Positions 47,758 to 59,303 of a stretch of DNA of 64,000 nt are shown in pieces. Location: the NCBI GenBank assembly GCA_028274465.1, contig CM051455.1, forward strand, positions 56,748,738 to 56,812,737, in the 5' to 3' direction. Source of the stretch: Plantago ovata. Its lineage: Eukaryota; Streptophyta; Magnoliopsida; Lamiales; Plantaginaceae. The notes below the pieces were generated by a model. That model was given only the letters and a program-made list of their open reading frames with translations. It was not told where the DNA came from and did not search any database. A program made the translations under genes and the position numbers. Every line of letters begins with the position of its first letter. Within the stretch, counting starts at the first letter, position 1.

Positions 47758-50700
47758 ATGGAGGGTCAAGGAAATTCGCCCAAAATAACCGTCTCTGTCG
47801 TAGACCAGGTCTCCGATCTTTTCCTCTTATTGATGACTAATTTCTCTTCATTTCGCTGTACAATTATAGTTCCTGCTGTCCTGTTCTTGAACCTTGATGA
47901 CTCATCTTTGCTACTCTGTTTATCTATGTTTATATGATTGGTGGTTTTGTAATTTGTGTTCTGTTTATTTTATTTAATTATATATTTATTTTTTGTTTGG
48001 TAAAATTACCTGTTCTTGGTTGAGATAAATAATACGTGTCTAATCAAATTAGCCTCTTTAACCATAGCCATTGTACATTTATTTCACAAGTAATGGAGAT
48101 GATTAGTTTTGGGTTGCATAAACAGTGTATGGACTTAGTTTTCATTTGCGAAAATTGCGCAGGGAATGATTAGTTATCAGTGGCATAAAGAATGTTAAGA
48201 ATGTGTACAAGAATCTCTAGTCATTTCACTTGAAACAATGTCTGAATCAAGTAGTAGTACTACACAAGAATCTGAATCAAATGCCTGAATCTGATTTTCA
48301 TTTGTAGGATGAACAAGAAGTATTCTTCAGAGTGAGCATGAGCTCACAGATGGAGAAAGTAATGGAAGGTTATTGTAAACGACTATCACTAGACATTGAT
48401 TCTGTTCTTTTCCTATACCGCGATGCTCACATCCAAACTGATCAGACTCCGGATGAGGTAACTTCTTTTTCGCTGTCTCTCCTCTTTGCAAATATTGGTG
48501 GAACCCTATGTCAGGTAAAGATAGTAATGAGACTAAAAAGTATACGTATACATTCTTTTCAGTTGGGAATGGTGGATAATGACAAGATTCGTGCCCTGTA
48601 TGACCAGTCATCGGGGCGGCCTAAGAGAAATAAGCCCTCAATGGACTTGCCAGAGAGCTCCCGTAGGAAACCTCGAGTCAAAGTGGAGAATAAAACTCTG
48701 GAGGACAATGTTGGCGCCAACTCCTTTTGTGAGTTGGACAGAGCCACTCGCAGCTTCGCAAAGGTACTTTTATTTTATTTATTTGGATTAGAGCTTTACA
48801 TTTTTTTTGGTATGGGTTTTGAGTTAAATCCTCAATGATGGCACACATACAAACATTGTATGTACCAAGTCCTATCTAAGTGAGAAACTGGTGTAGAACA
48901 ATAGTTATGGATAGTATTGCACAGCCCTCACACTACACATAACACACTCATTGCACAACAGGTTCTCTGATGGCACACATTGCCTTCACCTTAAGCACTA
49001 TATAGGCTATACCCAATTGGCTGGTGTTAAGGTTCATTGTTAGAGATCTAGTTATCAACCTTTTCAGATTATACCCCTATTTTCAGCTCCTGTATTTCTC
49101 TTATAAGTGAAAAACATTGGTCACCTTGCTTGTTATGTAATGTGGTTTTGCATCCTACCCCGAATTCTGGGGATTAGAGGCTCAGTCCAAATCGTTGGCA
49201 GCTTAGGCAAGTAATTTTTTATTAGACTGACTCTTGAGGCTTGGTGTACGCTCATGGTTGTAACTTTCTAAGTGATTAACTATTGTTCTATTCTGAGTTA
49301 TTACCTCTTAAGAAAGGTAAATTTGTTTTGCTATACTAGAAGCAGTTATCATCGGAATTAAAACAAAAGAAAATATAAACTCTTTGGCTACATGTATTCT
49401 TTTAAAGGAGTGAATCTTTTTGCAATTGGTCACTATATTTATTTATGCCTAACTTCTGCACAATGTGTTTTTAAATTGTGCTTTAGCTCTAAACTCCAAT
49501 GATCCTGACCTCTTCCATCCTGTAACACGTTCTCAAAAGATAGTTTCATGTATTCCTTGTTTATACAAGTGTTTTGGGTTCCAGATAAAGTGATTGAAGT
49601 TTTGATGTGACATGTAATTGTTGAAAGGCTTCCAATAGTTGCACGCCTATTAATTTCCTATGGCACGATTCATTATAATTATAGGGAAGTTTCCTTCACT
49701 TGTACAAGACGATTTTGGATACTCAGTTTGTAAACTATAATGCAATCATGATCTTCTGGCACATTTTTCTTTAGGAATGGAAATTTTGTTATTTGTTATC
49801 ATGTCTTATATATGCACAATGAGGAAGCTCAACAAGGGTGATTGCTCTTCATTCAACCCATGTTGTAACAAGTTAACAACACTTCATCTCATCGTTTATT
49901 GTTCATAATTGTCTATGTGTTGTTTTACATGTACTTTTGCAATTTCATCTAGTTCGCTAGACTAGTTAGGTTAGGCTGGCTACTGGTTAGCTAGTGGGTG
50001 TGAAGTCATACAATTTTTCTAGTGTTCGTGAATTGCATATACTGACAAGTTTTACCCAAATTACATCCGGAAGATTTTGAATAGACATGAATTTTTCATT
50101 GCTTTCCATTTGTTATGCATTTTAAAGCTAAACAATTGGGAGCTTAAGTTTCATCAATGGAAAAGGCAATCAAGGATATACTGATATTATGTGATGTTAC
50201 TAAGCTTAAGTTTGCATACTCTTACTTGGAGGCCCATGGAAATAGCTGTTTATCGTACTTAGATTACTTAAGCTGAAGTCTAAGATTGAATGCTGCAGAT
50301 CTGAGTTAAAACTTTAGCACCTAATGCCAGAAAGCAAAGGAGTAGGTTATGAAGCACCGCTCCATGACATTTTTGTGCTATGAGATATTAGTAATTATGA
50401 TTTTTAACACCGAAACCTCGCCACATGAATTCTGGTTTCGCATTGTGTAATTTGTTCTCGTTTATTCAGGCAATGTCCATTCTAAAAGCGTCCACCCTTG
50501 AGTCTAATCGTCTGACAGAGGATACTAGGAAGCGTATGGAGGAAGTTGAATCAATGACACAGTCCCTAGATGACATCATGATGCAAAGATCGCGGCTGAG
50601 AGAAGGTTGAAGATAGGGACAAGAGAATTGAACAAATGAACAAGGACCTTCAGCGTGCTAATGCTGAAATCTTCACACTTTCTGCGGAGCAATCTCGCCT

Positions 50701-51355
50701 ATCTGAGGAGATCTTAAAGGTTGAGAAAAAATTAGCCGAGGCCAAGAATGAAGTCATGAAAGTTCGTAAAGAAGCTGAGGCTTCTAGGAATTCTGTTGCA
50801 TTGGCAAAGCCCCAGAGTAACCGAAAACGGGCTCATGATGTAAAGGTTCTAACCAAGATTCAGCCATCGGCAGTAGTAGAGTCCTGCTCGGTGGAAGCGG
50901 ATGTAGATGAAGGTGAAAGGTCTGTTGGAAAAGAACAAAAGAAGCCAACAGCGGATGTATATCTCAAGTTCACTGACGATGTATGCACTTTCTTTCTTTT
51001 GCATGTTTTAGTTTCTTAATCTTTAACACTGTGTTTTGTACTGATTGTCTGCTGTTGTAGACTGGAAATTCTTCGCATTTCAAGTGCCGGAGGAGCACGC
51101 AAATGTTGAAAGTTATGCAAGCTTATTGTGCTCAAGAGCGGAAGGATTTGACGGGAATATCTTTCAACTTTAACAATGTTAGAATCCGAAAAGAGCAAAC
51201 TCCAAATGAGGTTACCTCCGTTCCTCATCTCCATGTGTTGTTTCCTATTTGGTGCCAATCTTTCCACAAGTAAATGGTGATTTTGTTTTCTGCAGCTGCA
51301 AATGGTGGATGGAGATGAAATACAAGTGGCACGGAAGCGCATGCCGGCAATATAG
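47758..51355 (+). pseudogene. Protein with two SUMO-like domains, copy 1 (frameshifted in exon 4)
   Basis: Six exons: 47758-47808, 48308-48457, 48563-48763, 50470-50980, 51061-51210 and 51296-51355. The N-terminal SUMO-like domain reads ITVSVVDQ, DEQEVFFRVS, VMEGYCKRLSLDIDSVLFLY, HIQTDQTPDE and LGMVDNDKIRAL. A basic linker follows (GRPKRNKPS, SRRKPRVKV), then a predicted coiled coil (NKDLQRANAEIFTLSAEQSR region), a second basic patch (NRKRAH) and a second SUMO-like domain (YLKFTDD, VMQAYCAQERKDLTGISFNF, VRIRKEQTPNE, LQMVDGDEIQVA). Neither domain has the C-terminal GG needed for conjugation, so it should act by SUMO-like binding in the nucleus, if at all. Compared with copy 2, exon 4 lacks two single bases near 50578 and 50604, causing a stop at 50608-50610; the frame re-opens afterwards. 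Exons 1-3 are intact. Confidence 0.85.
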
Positions 51356-51584
51356 ATCTCCTGTCACTGGGTAAGTCTCAGAAAATCAATTTTTTAAGAA
51401 AAATATTACAAGGAAAAACCTTATTCGACACCTGGGTACTATGAGCCTATATGATGTTAGTTACTAATCATAATGAGTGTATGTGTACTTTGTAGCATTC
51501 AGTTTTAGCATGTTTTCATGATAGAACAAGTCTGGAATATGGGATCTTCATAAAGCAATGTGTAGTCAATTGGTTGAAGCCTGA

Positions 51585-51755
51585 AGGTCCTAAGATTTGG
51601 AGTTAGGGCCAAATTATACATACATGAATTTTTTAGAAGTTCGAGGGGCCAAATCTTTAAAAATCGTATATATTACCTATAAAAAACTTGAAAAATCATA
51701 AATACTACATATAATTGTTTTTTGGGGGGCCGCCCCCATCTGCTTCGCCCCTGGT
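51585..51755. mobile_element. Copy-1-specific insert with an hAT-like end
   Basis: This stretch is missing at the matching place in copy 2 (near 59488). Its right edge reads, on the complement, AACCAGGGGCGAAGC, similar to CAGGGGCG-type hAT ends. The other end and the 8-bp target duplication are not clear, so it may be a remnant. Confidence 0.45.
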
Positions 51756-52955
51756 TAAGAATACGCAAACCAATTGCAGTAAAACCCAAAATGTAATGTA
51801 AGTGTATAATGTGTAGGCAAGGCAACCAACATTTTTGCAGTCACTGTGGAGCTCCTAATGTGGAAAAGGTTAATCAAATATAAGGGCAATCAATGTTTCA
51901 AACGTTTATGTTGAAGTTAGTAATCAATACACCATTCTTTATTCTTCTTTCTTAATCCTTGTTAAGCATTCATCAAAGCTCACTCATGTATTTTGATTCA
52001 TGCATGCTGCTTTCAGATGATTCAGGATTCGCGGGAGAGGGTGGCCAAGATCTCTGATGATGCCAAAGTTGACTTCATACTATGGACTATATTTACAAAT
52101 TTTCTTTCTTTTTTATTTTTAAAACTAAATTGCTTGTTTTTGGGACAAGATTCGTGGTAACTGGTGCGATCTGCACAAACTCCTGAATTTACATAAAATA
52201 GGCAGGTTGTAGCTCTTTGTTACTTTAAAACTACAGGTTTCATATACGGAATGCAATTGTTCTTCACCCATTTGTTGAAGAAATTGGTTTTGTAAGCAAA
52301 ATTTGACTATAGTTAAAACTAGTGTCAAGTGGAATATTTTTAGCATTAATTAGAGTGGTATACACTGTTTGTTTTTTTACTATGTTTTTAGCTCGTTGTA
52401 AAAAGGATTGTGTAAGTTTCGTAATTGTATAACATATGCGAGGAAAATCAATTTTAGATGTGAATGATAAATTGACTTAAAGTGGTGTAGTGGATGCTAT
52501 ATGTCTCACGTAGGGTTATACTTATAAGTGATTTTATGAATACTTGTGATCAAGTTGTATGGTATATGCGTGAGAAACCTCTACACTTGTGAGCATGCGG
52601 GTTACAAAACTTGGGTAGAATTTTGTGCATAAAACGGCTAATCTCAGTTGTTAATGAGCATAATGAGATAGTATCTTCTCGTATAATTCATTGTTTTGGA
52701 CTCTGAAGTTCGTATGTTTGTGTGATTTGTCCCCCTTTAACTTTTATATGGTTTCTTTTCGTATAAGTCATTCTTTTGGCGCTGAAATTTGTATGTTTGT
52801 CTGATTTTGTCCCCCTTAACTTTTATATGGTTTGACGTGCTCCTGATCTCCCAGAATATTCTCATATTGTAAATAGGTTTGCCCTTTTAGACTCCAATTC
52901 TTAGGTCCGACCACAGAATATGTCATTTCCTAAACGACTCATAAAAGGTATAACG

Positions 52956-54093
52956 TGTTGGGAATTTTAGTGAAACGAATGAGCTTTCAATTTGTTCGAT
53001 GTATTGGTCATTTGGGCCCAATACGTTGGAAACAAGGTTTCCACGATCGGTATTTCGTTTGTTGAAATGGATGTCACTGAGGCGTTACGTCACTAAAATC
53101 CCTTGTGGTGAAAGGTGATTAATGCACATAGTGTGTCGATTAATACATGAATGAATTAAGTCATTCAAATACAATTGGATCAATTGTACTAAAATTCATG
53201 GGAGAGAAGATAAAAGGTTTGTAGTATGCAACCAAAGTATTGTTGGAATGTGTAATTTATTTGTGTTTGGTGTAAATAATTACTCAAGTTAAAAATGAGA
53301 AATTATTATACAAATAAACCACTTGAATTAGTGTATCCGTGATGATTTCACGATATTTCCAAAAAGAAAATGGTCCAAAAAGTCCAAAATTAATTATTGT
53401 GATCTCTAGGGTTCAAACAAAGTACCAGCTGGTTGCCAAGATGATGTTCCACTGGAACAACACACCTTTTGAAAACGATGTGTACATTTCAAATATGTTC
53501 CATGGCAGCATATATGTGGCAAAATTTTGGTGACTTTTGGTGAAGTGGTTGCTTTCCGAAAGTGTATGAATCTTAATGAAAAGTCTTTTGACTATTTATT
53601 GAAACTTTTTGAAGGATTTTGCACACTTTCAATGAAATCTCTTGAGAAGTATAAATATGGGAATATGGTTCATTCCCAAATACACATCCAAGGTTCATTT
53701 GCTTTCTCTTTGCACTCAATCATACTCAAAGTAAGTTTGCCAGATTCGACTATTTGGAGTGCTCCTTAGTCGTCTCAAGAGTAGTTTTATCCTGGGAGAC
53801 GATTTGCCGTTATTCCGTGAGCACCATGAGCGGGGCAAATATTGTCTTTAGGAGAGATGGTCAAACCATCGACTCTACTCGCCATTTCTTGTTGTTCGTT
53901 ACCATGTTGGAGTTGCTTGATGACATGATCCTTTGAGGCGTCAAGCAAGACAGAGAAGTTTACTTTGTAAAATCCTTTATTGTTATATTGTATCATATAT
54001 TAATGTACAAGTTTCATTTATTATCTTGTTATCTCTCTCTTGTTTCATCTTCTAACTCTCACATTCCCCGTGTGAATACTGAATTTTCCAACA
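52956..54093. mobile_element. Solo LTR (1138 bp) with 5-bp target duplication
   Basis: The element begins TGTTGGGAATTTT and ends AATTTTCCAACA, an inverted pair TGTTGG/CCAACA. TAACG occurs directly on both sides (52951-52955 and 54094-54098). The matching place in copy 2 of the duplication (GTATAGCGAACATT at 60623-60636) has no insert. A TATA-like TATAAATATGGG lies at about 53649. There is no internal region with gag/pol, primer-binding site or second LTR, which fits a solo LTR left by recombination. The short open frames inside it are not considered genes. Confidence 0.9.
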
Positions 54094-54485
54094 TAACGAA
54101 CATTCACTGTCTCCACATTTGATCAAGAACAAGGTAAGAAGGGTTAAAAACGGCTACTTCATACAGAGCTATGAGCCCGTCCAACCAGCAACCAAGATGT
54201 ATGCATTAATAATTATATGAACGACAAGCAACCGACTGGGATCATTCAATACAACGGTATGAACACAATACAAGGCAAACTCATGGAAAACACACACATT
54301 TCTCAAATAAAAATAGACACTAACTTGATTGCATTGGAAAATACTATATATACTAAGACTATCCAATAGACCTCCTCGTCGGGTGGATTATTTCCTAATA
54401 AGAGTTAGGTTAATATTTATTCTATTATGTTCGTAAGAAAAAAGAGAAGCATATTTATTCTATACTCGGTAACCCCCAATATATT

Positions 54486-54658
54486 GGAGTTATAAGGGTG
54501 ACCGAGTGGTAAAGGTGCTGGAGTAGTAAGGAGAGATCGGAGGTTCGAACGCCGACGAAGTCATAAGGTTGGTTTAACACATTTGGTGTTATAAGGTGGT
54601 TAAATAGTAGTGCAGGAGTAGCAGTAGCATAGAATAGATTGACCGTTTAAAAAAAAAA
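54486..54658 (+). mobile_element. tRNA-derived SINE, copy S1
   Basis: The head TTATAAGGGTGACCGAGTGG contains an A-box-like segment, and GAGGTTCGAACGCC holds the B box. The body ends GACCGTTTAAAAAAAAAA. Remnants of the target duplication (CCCCCAATAT left, CCAATAT right) are visible. The same insertion is present in copy 2 as S2, so it is older than the segmental duplication. Confidence 0.85.
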
Positions 54659-55075
54659 CCAATATGTTAATCGATACCATTTTCTATGAGTAAATGTGTC
54701 TATATGTATTTATCATTAGAAGGACTATTTGTCCTTCTTTGCTATTGTATAGATTGGCTGAAAAATGATAAAGCCAAGATTGGCTGAAAAATGATAAAGG
54801 ATATTGTTACGTTTCACATCAAAGTGAAATATATAATTTAATTTTTTGTTCAATTATGTCTGTTGGAATTCCACAACTGCCTCTCCTAGGTCCTGTTGGC
54901 CATATGGATTGGTGTGGGGTAATGTTTTCTAATTTTCGCACTAGATCACCGATCTAAGAAGATATTAACCATCAAGTACCTCCATAACGAGTTACCAAGA
55001 TTATTAACCATTAACTATCCATAACATATATAAGAGGGATTATAAACATAAATACTATTTGTAACCTTGTGTCAG

Positions 55076-55584
55076 GAACTACAGGCCAAGGGTCAGTCTC
55101 AGGTAGACAATTTCTATGGGACCTACGCCTCCCAAAGGGTAACGGAAGCGTGCAAAGGTTTCCTCGGGCCGGACGGAGATTGGCCCTTGAGTGCGAAGGC
55201 AGAATGGAGCTTGACTACAAGACCCACCTGTCGAGCATGGACGAGAAGTCAGCCTAATTAGTGATCCGATGGTGCCGAGTGGAAGGATCGTCGCTCAACG
55301 GATAAAAGTTACTCTAAGGATAACATGGTCATCCCCAAGAGCTCACATCGAAGGGAACGTTTGGCACGTTGTCAGCTCTTCACCACTTGGGGCTCTAGTC
55401 TGTTCCAAGGGTTGGGTTGTTCGCCCATTTAATTAAGTGGTACGTGAGTTGGGTTCAGAACGTCGTGACACATTTCGGTCCATATACGATGTGGGCGTTA
55501 GAGCATTGAGAGGACCTTTCCCTAGTACGAGAGGACCGGGAACGACGCCTCAAGTGTACCGGTCATCGTGCCCACGGTAAACGC
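55076..55584 (+). pseudogene. Plastid-type 23S rRNA fragment in nuclear DNA (NUPT)
   Basis: About 510 bases match the 3' third of bacterial/plastid large-subunit rRNA (domains V and VI). Landmarks are CTCCCAAAGGGTAACGGAAG, CGCTCAACGGATAAAAGTTA, GGGTTCAGAACGTCGTGA, and the sarcin-ricin-loop region CTAGTACGAGAGGACCGG. The words GGGCCGGACGGAGATTGG and CGTGCCCACGGTAAACGC point to the plastid form, not the mitochondrial form. It carries several substitutions (for example at the AGGATAACATGGTC stretch) and is cut at both ends, so it is not a working rRNA gene. It lies exactly between the two copies of the segmental duplication. Open frames across it are shadows. Confidence 0.92.
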
Positions 55585-56174
55585 TTTTGTCGATATTTAT
55601 GTCCATTCGTCTTTAAAGCTCTTTTTCAATATTCTCTTGTGTCGGCTTATATAAATAATCAATGAAACAAAACATGAAACATAAAAATGGAAATGAAATT
55701 AAGAAATGTTCTTTTTTGAATTAATGATGGGTATGGACGCTACAAAAAGACATTCAAATAGCAACAGAATTTTGGACTTCGGAGTGAGTGAGTAGTAACA
55801 TTCTAGGTATGGGAATCATTTCTATTGGATCTAGGTGTAATATTTGAAAGTTTAGGAATCCGAATGTAATTAGCTGGTTTAATAGGGATAAGTAAGTAAT
55901 TAATGCAATTCACCAAATATTTCCATCATTCCACACACCATACGTTCTACTACTAATACAGAGTAGCTCACTTCAGTCTTCACTCTTCACCAATCGCTTT
56001 GTTGTTTTATGTACACTCAACTCGATTGAATTCCCAGTTTTGCTCTCTTTCTTTCGCCTCCTTTCTTCCTGTAATTAGGGTTTCTCATAACCTGAAAGCT
56101 GCTGCCAATTGTCTCTCCAACGCTTCTTACCGGAAACATCGAGTCCTTGTCCGGAACGATTAAACAAAAGAGAA

Positions 56175-59100
56175 ATGGAGGGTCAAGGGAATTCCCCCAA
56201 AATAACCGTCTCTATCATAGACCAGGTCTTCGATCATTTCCTCTTCATTTCTCCTCATTTCGTTATACAATTATAGCTGCTGCTGTCCTGTTCTTTGCTC
56301 TTCTGTTTATATGATTGGTCGTTTTGTCATTTGTGTTCTGCTTATCTTTTTTTTTTTTTTTTTTTTTTTGGGTTGTGGTCTACGATCTTTTCCTCTTCTT
56401 GATGACTCATCTTTGCAACTCTGTTTATCTATGTTGTTGGTTTTTTCTTGTGGTTTAGTAAAGTACTGGTTGAGAATGAAGATGATTATACATGACCACT
56501 TGTTTAAATTTACCGCCTCACTTGTCCTTCGCGGCATAGGGTGGGACCTAGTTGTAACTGATTGGATTTAAGGTTTTAGTACTTGTTTCTTTTTATGTTG
56601 TGGATTAAGTGGGACCTAGTTGTAATGATTTAACGGTTTAGGACTTGTTGTTTATTTTATATATTAGATTGACGAAAATGGGTGGGACCTAGTTGTAACT
56701 GATTGGATTTAGCGGTTTAGGACTTGTTGTTTCTTTTTATGATGCGGATCGTGTTGATCTCTTCTACTTATAATAGGCATTTCGGTGCTTGGTATAAGGC
56801 ATCACACGCGCTTGTATTGATGAGATTGCAACACATACCATGTTGTGTCATCTCATTCTGGTTCTCCGGAATTATGTGACACACTCACAGATTCACAATA
56901 ATCCCCCATTCAACAAGTTCTTGTGTGCACGAAGGCCAGTTATGGTGTTTCATTTTGGGACGTGGTGTATGTCGAAGAGTTTTCTTCTGAAGATTTGTGT
57001 TATGGTGTTTTTGGTGGAGGTGTGGAGTAATTTGTTTTGGCAGTGTTAGTGGGAAACCGTTCTGTTGATTGTTAGAAGTGTGGTTTGGGGGCATTGTTAT
57101 GATGTTTTTGTTCTTGTATTCCCAAGAGCATTTCGCATACTCTTTACTCTTTGTACGACGTTTTATTCTTATTGTTTATAAAATTTTGGCCCTTACCAAA
57201 AAAGAAAACAATAGCCATTGTACATTTGACAAGTAATGCAGATGATTAGTTTTGGTTTGTGTAAACAGTGAATGGACTGTGGCCTTAGGTTTCATTTGCG
57301 AAAATTGCGCAGGGAATGATTAGTTATCAATCGCATAAAGAGTGTATGGCCTTAGTTTTCATTTGTGGAATTTGCCCAAAGGGTTGTGCCAATGTCAACA
57401 CTTGTGACAAATGTTTACAAGAAGCTCTAGTAATGTTTACTTGAATTTTAGAAACAATGCTTAAAAGTTGAAACAAGTACTACACAAGATTGCACTTACT
57501 ATATTACCTGGAAGTTAGTGATACAAATGCCTGAATCTGATTTTCATTTGTAGGATGACAAGAAGTATTCTACAGCCTGAGCATGAGCAAACCGATGGAG
57601 AATTTAATGAAACGTTATTGTAAACGACTATCACTAGACATTGATTCTGTTCTTTTCCTATACCGCGATGCTCACATCCAAACTGAGCAGACTCCGGATG
57701 AGGTAACTTCCTTTTCGCTGTCTCTCCACTTTGCAAATATTGGTGGAACCCTATGTCAGGTAAAGATTGTAATGAGACTAAAAAGTATACGTATACATTC
57801 TTTTCAGTTGGGAATGGTGGATAATGACAAGATTCGTGCCCTGTATGACCAGGCATCGGGGCGGCCTAAGAGAAATAAGCCCTCAATGGACTTGCCAGAG
57901 GGCTCCCGTAGGAAACCTCGAGTTAAAGTGGACAATGCTGGCGCCAACTCCTTTTGTGAGTTGGAGAGAGCCACTCGCAGCTTCGCAAAGGTACTTTCAA
58001 ACTGTTTAGATTGGTCTCTTATTTTATTTGGATTAGAGCTTTACATTTTTTGGTATGGGTTTTGAGTTAAATCCTCAATGATGGCACACATACAAACATT
58101 TTATGTACCAAGTCCTATCTAAGTGAGAAACTGGTATTGAACATAGTTATGGATAGTGACATAGTGTTAGACAACAGGTTCAAACGATCTGTGATAATGT
58201 GATTTAGATTCTACCCCTATTTTCAGCTATGGAATTTCATCAAAACTATAATACTGTGTTTGTATTTCAGACTTTTGATCTGACTTGTCTTCAAGTTAGG
58301 CGTTCATGATTTAGAATAGTTAGAATCTTCTGAGATGATATGCACAACATTTGCGTGTACTATGCAACATTGATTCTAGTTTCGCATTGTCTAATCTGTT
58401 CTAGTTTATTCAGGCAATGTCCATTCTGAAAGCCTCCACCATTGAGTCTAATCGTCTGACAGAGGATGCTAGGAAGCGTATTGAGGAAGTCCAATCAATG
58501 ACACAGTCCCTAGATGACATCATCAATGCAAAGATCGCAGCCGAGAAGAAGGTTGCAGATAGGGACATGAGAATTGAACAATTGAACCAGGACCTTCAGC
58601 GTGCTAATGCTGAAATCTCCACACTTTTTGCGGAGAAATCTCGCCTATCTAAGGAGCTCTTAAAGGTTGAGCAAAATTTAGTCGAGGCCAAGAAAGAAGT
58701 TATGAAAGTTCACAAAGAAGCTGAGGCTTCTAAGCATTCTGTTGCATTGGCAGAGCCAAAGAATAAACGAAAACGAGCTCATGTAAAGGATCCAACCAAG
58801 ATTAAGCCATCTGCAGTAGTAGCGTCCTGCTGGGTGGAAGCGGGTGTAGATGAAGGTGAAAGGTCTGTAGGAAAAGAACGAAAGAAGCCGACAGCTGATT
58901 CAAAGACCATATATCTTCAATTCACTGACGATGTATGCACTTTCTTTCTTTTGCATGTTTTAGTTTTTTTATCTTTAACACTGCGTTTTGTACTGATTGT
59001 CTGCTGTTGTAGACTGGAAATTGTTCGCATTTAAGGTGCCGGAGGAGCGCGCAAATGTTGGAAGTTATGCAAACTTATTGTTCGCAAGAACAGAAGGATT

Positions 59101-59303
59101 TGACGGGAATATCTTTCAACTTTAAAAATGTTAGAATCCGGAAAGAGCAAACTCCAAATGAGGTTTCTTCCGTTCCTCATCTCCATGTGTTGTTTCTTGT
59201 TTTTGGTGCCAATCTTTCCACAAGTAAATGGTGATTTTGTTTTCTGCAGCTGCAAATGGTAGATTTTGATGAAATACAAGTGGCACTGGCACGTGCAATA
59301 TAG
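56175..59303 (+). pseudogene. Protein with two SUMO-like domains, copy 2 (frameshifted in exon 2)
   Basis: Six exons match copy 1: 56175-56225, 57554-57702, 57808-57990, 58414-58932, 59013-59162 and 59250-59303. Exon 4 is open here and shows the intact linker: MTQSLDDIINAKIAAEKKV, RIEQLNQDLQRANAEI, KSRLSKELLKVE (heptad-like coiled coil), then KNKRKRAH (basic). The C-terminal domain reads VMQTYCSQEQKDLTGISFNF, KEQTPNE and LQMVDFDEIQVALARAI, with no diglycine. Exon 2 is 149 bases instead of 150: one A is missing after GATG, so reading from exon 1 stops at TGA. Translation from ATG at 57583 (MSKPMENLMKRYCKRLSLDI) would give a protein lacking the first two strands of the N-terminal domain. Whether it is expressed cannot be told here. 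Exon 3 is 18 bases shorter than in copy 1. Confidence 0.82.
56345..57210. mobile_element. Copy-2-specific intron insert with three tandem repeats and a LINE-like tail
   Basis: This DNA is absent from intron 1 of copy 1. At 56541, 56609 and 56683 the word GTGGGACCTAGTTGTAA starts three tandem units of 68-74 bases. From about 56820 to 57210 there is a G/T-rich stretch that ends TTTTGGCCCTTACCAAAAAA, like the 3' tails of plant LINEs. It is probably a 5'-truncated LINE, but no protein domain is readable. Confidence 0.45.

Larger units (their letters stand above)
47174..55054. repeat. Segmental duplication, copy 1
   Basis: This stretch is collinear, in the same orientation, with 55585-61576. Shared parts include the promoter, all six exons of the SUMO-like gene, its 3' region, the SINE at 54486 and the sequence up to AACATAAATA. 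Copy-specific differences are a longer intron 3 here, the hAT-like piece near 51585, and the solo LTR at 52956-54093. Without the LTR the unit is about 6.7 kb. Confidence 0.93.

Noticed and set aside
48308-48620. Whether the gene encodes a normal conjugatable SUMO
   Set aside because: The domain runs into a long basic linker with no diglycine, and the C-terminal domain also lacks GG.
53339-53936. Chain of short open frames
   Set aside because: They lie inside the solo LTR and show no protein likeness.
55067-55261. Overlapping open frames that look like small proteins
   Set aside because: They lie on a plastid 23S rRNA fragment and are shadows of rRNA sequence.
57515-57856. Minus-strand open frame also seen at 48327-48611
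   Set aside because: It is the complement of exons 2-3 of the SUMO-like gene and is duplicated only because the gene is.
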